Shown here: piece after piece, positions 5,644 through 7,144 of the stretch
How positions within the stretch are numbered: the stretch's first letter is position 1
How the letters are laid out: each line of letters starts with the position of its first letter
Assembly: GCA_949113215.1 (NCBI GenBank)
Contig: CARZYU010000038.1
Coordinates: forward strand, 3,886-11,029
Source of the DNA: an uncultured Bacilli bacterium
GTDB taxonomy: Bacteria; Bacillota_I; Bacilli_A; RF39; UBA660
Direction of reading: 5' to 3'
DNA: 7,144 nt
The notes under the pieces: model-generated
The model's input: only the letters and a program-made list of their open reading frames with translations
Databases searched by the model: none
What the model was told of the DNA's origin: nothing
Position numbers and translations under genes: made by a program

Positions 5644-6228
5644 ATGGCTCAAGTATTTTCCATCTATCAAGAACCAAAGGAAAAATTAGATCGTATTTTG
5701 GATTGGGAGCTTCAGGATCGTTATATTCTTAGCACCAAAGAAGAGGTATGTGCTTTTTTGAGAGAGAAGGGGATTCTACTAGATATTCTGCCTGCCAATT
5801 CCGAAAAAGAAAACCTAACTTCTTTCTGTGATGCGCCAAGTTTAACCTTTGAAGGATTTCAGTTGAAGTTTTTAAGTGTCAAGGAAGAATTTTGGAATCA
5901 AGAAGAAAATTTCTTAAAAGTAGCATTGTATGAATATGCTTGTTATTTAATTCATAGACGTTATTTTGAATATATGACTTTTCCTATGGCTCAAGAAGCT
6001 CCAACGTTTCAAACGCCAGAAGAACATGTTGGATATCGTTATGCTACAGAGAAAAGAGAGTATGAGTACTTACACAAAACGACGGCTTCTACCTTCGCGC
6101 AAGATAAAGCAGCCTGTTATTTAGTAGGACGTTTTTGTGGAAAAACAATTACAAAAGAAGATTTTCAATCATTACAAGAATCAAAGGAACAGGATACTCC
6201 TAACATTGTTCCAATCGTAAGAAAGTGA
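5644..6228 (+). CDS. Unrecognised 194-residue protein in the asnS operon
   Basis: I do not recognise this protein. It is soluble, with no signal peptide or membrane helix, and looks largely helical. Visible features are an N-terminal charged helix pair (about residues 10-42), a middle segment with ENFLKVALYEYACYLIHRRY (about 89-107), and a C-terminal part with STFAQDKAACYLVGRF (about 149-163), ending with a basic IVPIVRK tail. Five Cys (36, 62, 100, 158, 165) are scattered without an obvious metal site, and there is no HExxH or P-loop. The start is supported by AAAGGAGA (5631-5638). The gene lies between the Asn T-box and asnS, whose start is 11 bases after its stop, so it should be induced by uncharged tRNA-Asn. 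A role in asparagine metabolism or tRNA-Asn handling is inference. Codon use matches the neighbours. Confidence 0.9.
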   Translation: MAQVFSIYQEPKEKLDRILDWELQDRYILSTKEEVCAFLREKGILLDILPANSEKENLTSFCDAPSLTFEGFQLKFLSVKEEFWNQEENFLKVALYEYACYLIHRRYFEYMTFPMAQEAPTFQTPEEHVGYRYATEKREYEYLHKTTASTFAQDKAACYLVGRFCGKTITKEDFQSLQESKEQDTPNIVPIVRK

Positions 6229-6239
6229 GGATGAACGAA

Positions 6240-7144
6240 ATGAAAAAAGTAGAAGTAAAAACATTATTTCAACATACGGAAGAATATTTGGAAAAAGAAA
6301 TCCAATTAGAAGGGTGGATTCGAAATCATCGAAGACAAAAGGAATTTGGGTTTATCGATTTTAGTGATGGAACATTCTTTGAGTCTATCCAAATTGTCTA
6401 CGAAAACAACCTTCCAAGTTTTGAAGAAATTACGAAGTATCGAGTAGGATCTAGCATTCAAGTAAAAGGAATCCTAATGAGATCTCCAAAAGAAGGGCAA
6501 CCTTTTGAATTAGTTGCCAAAGAAGTTACGTTATTAGGAGATTGCCCTGAGGATTATCCGATTCAACCAAAACGACATACGAGAGAATTTTTAAGAGAAG
6601 TTGCTTATCTTCGTCCTAGAACGAATTTGTTTCAAGCTATTTTTAGAGTTCGTAGTGTGACAGCAATGGCCATTCACACCTATTTTCAGAATCATGGTTA
6701 CCTTTACTTTCATTCTCCTATCATTACAACGGCGGCTTGTGAAGATGCCGATCAGATGTTTAAAGTGACCACTCTCGATTTGGATCGTCTTCCCAAAGTA
6801 GAAGGAAAGACTGACTTTGGTAAAGATTTGTTCAAAAAATCAGCGTATATTACAGGGTCAGGACAACTTCATGGGGAAGCATTTGCGATGGCTTTTCGTA
6901 AAATCTATACCTTTGGACCAACGTTTCGAACAGAAAACTCCAATACGAAAATTCATGCGAACGAATTTTGGATGATCGAACCAGAGATTGCTTTTTGTGA
7001 TTTGGACGAATTGATGGACATCGAGGAAGATATGTTGAAGTTTGTAGTATCTTACGTCTTAGAACATTGTAAGGAAGAAATGGAATTCCTCAACAAATTT
7101 GTTGAACCGGGTTTAAAAGAAAAATTAGAAAAATTGTGTCAAGC
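6240..7144 (+). CDS. asnS: Asparaginyl-tRNA synthetase, 3' end cut by the window
   Basis: The 301 visible residues are the N-terminal two thirds of a class IIb synthetase that charges tRNA-Asn with asparagine. An OB-fold anticodon-binding domain (about residues 18-105, with QLEGWIRNHR and FGFIDFSDGT) is followed by the catalytic core. Motif 1 is around 135-163 (FRVRSVTAMAIHTYF, then a LYFHSPIIT stretch), motif 2 around 221-243 (KIYTFGPTFRTENSN, with Arg230 and Glu232), then EFWMIEPEIAF. The family has RH before xxEF; here it is IH (Ile238, His239), an uncommon change, and the usual EGAGEMF is EDADQMF. An in-frame ATG at 6231 directly abuts GTGAGG, so the ATG at 6240, 9 bases after it, is preferred. 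Expression should be under T-box control. Motif 3 and the true end lie outside the window. Confidence 0.95.
   Translation, partial: MKKVEVKTLFQHTEEYLEKEIQLEGWIRNHRRQKEFGFIDFSDGTFFESIQIVYENNLPSFEEITKYRVGSSIQVKGILMRSPKEGQPFELVAKEVTLLGDCPEDYPIQPKRHTREFLREVAYLRPRTNLFQAIFRVRSVTAMAIHTYFQNHGYLYFHSPIITTAACEDADQMFKVTTLDLDRLPKVEGKTDFGKDLFKKSAYITGSGQLHGEAFAMAFRKIYTFGPTFRTENSNTKIHANEFWMIEPEIAFCDLDELMDIEEDMLKFVVSYVLEHCKEEMEFLNKFVEPGLKEKLEKLCQ

Overview
The window is a 7.1 kb chromosomal piece from a low-GC Gram-positive bacterium (Bacillota, most likely Bacilli or a related gut lineage). This rests on AT-rich sequence, strong AAGGAG-type ribosome sites, short hairpins followed by T-runs, a T-box riboswitch with the canonical GGGTGGTACCGCGG core, and a YjbA-like (DUF3603) gene beside trpS. 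TGG encodes Trp and TGA ends a gene, so the code is standard. I cannot name the genus.

Layout: (1) 1-2021, a compact plus-strand operon: the 3' end of a TVP38/TMEM64 membrane protein gene, rmuC, and a YjdF/DUF2238-like membrane protein gene. It closes with a terminator that begins inside the last codons. (2) 2022-3355, a very AT-rich accessory patch that looks like a gene graveyard. It holds a DUF1016 (YhcG-type) PDDEXK nuclease gene whose body is complete but whose start codon is gone, an ORF6N-domain remnant with an internal deletion, and a very short stretch that may be a HEPN remnant, ending at a second terminator. (3) 3416-4271, two overlapping plus-strand genes: a small two-helix membrane protein and a DUF3603/UPF0736 (YjbA-like) protein. 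(4) 4273-5280, trpS on the minus strand, convergent with DUF3603. The two genes share one hairpin terminator that contains both stop codons. The TrpRS carries a Cys motif resembling the Fe-S cluster motif of Thermotoga maritima TrpRS. (5) 5281-7144, a divergent control region with a strong promoter and an Asn-specific T-box (specifier AAC), then an unrecognised 194-residue protein gene and asnS, which is cut by the window end.

Functionally, most of the window is housekeeping: membrane protein, DNA maintenance, and two aminoacyl-tRNA synthetases. The T-box should let the unknown gene and asnS be expressed only when uncharged tRNA-Asn accumulates. That makes the unknown gene a candidate for a role linked to asparagine supply or tRNA-Asn charging. 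The best leads are this gene, the start-less nuclease with its neighbouring phage/defence-type remnants, and the Cys-rich TrpRS.
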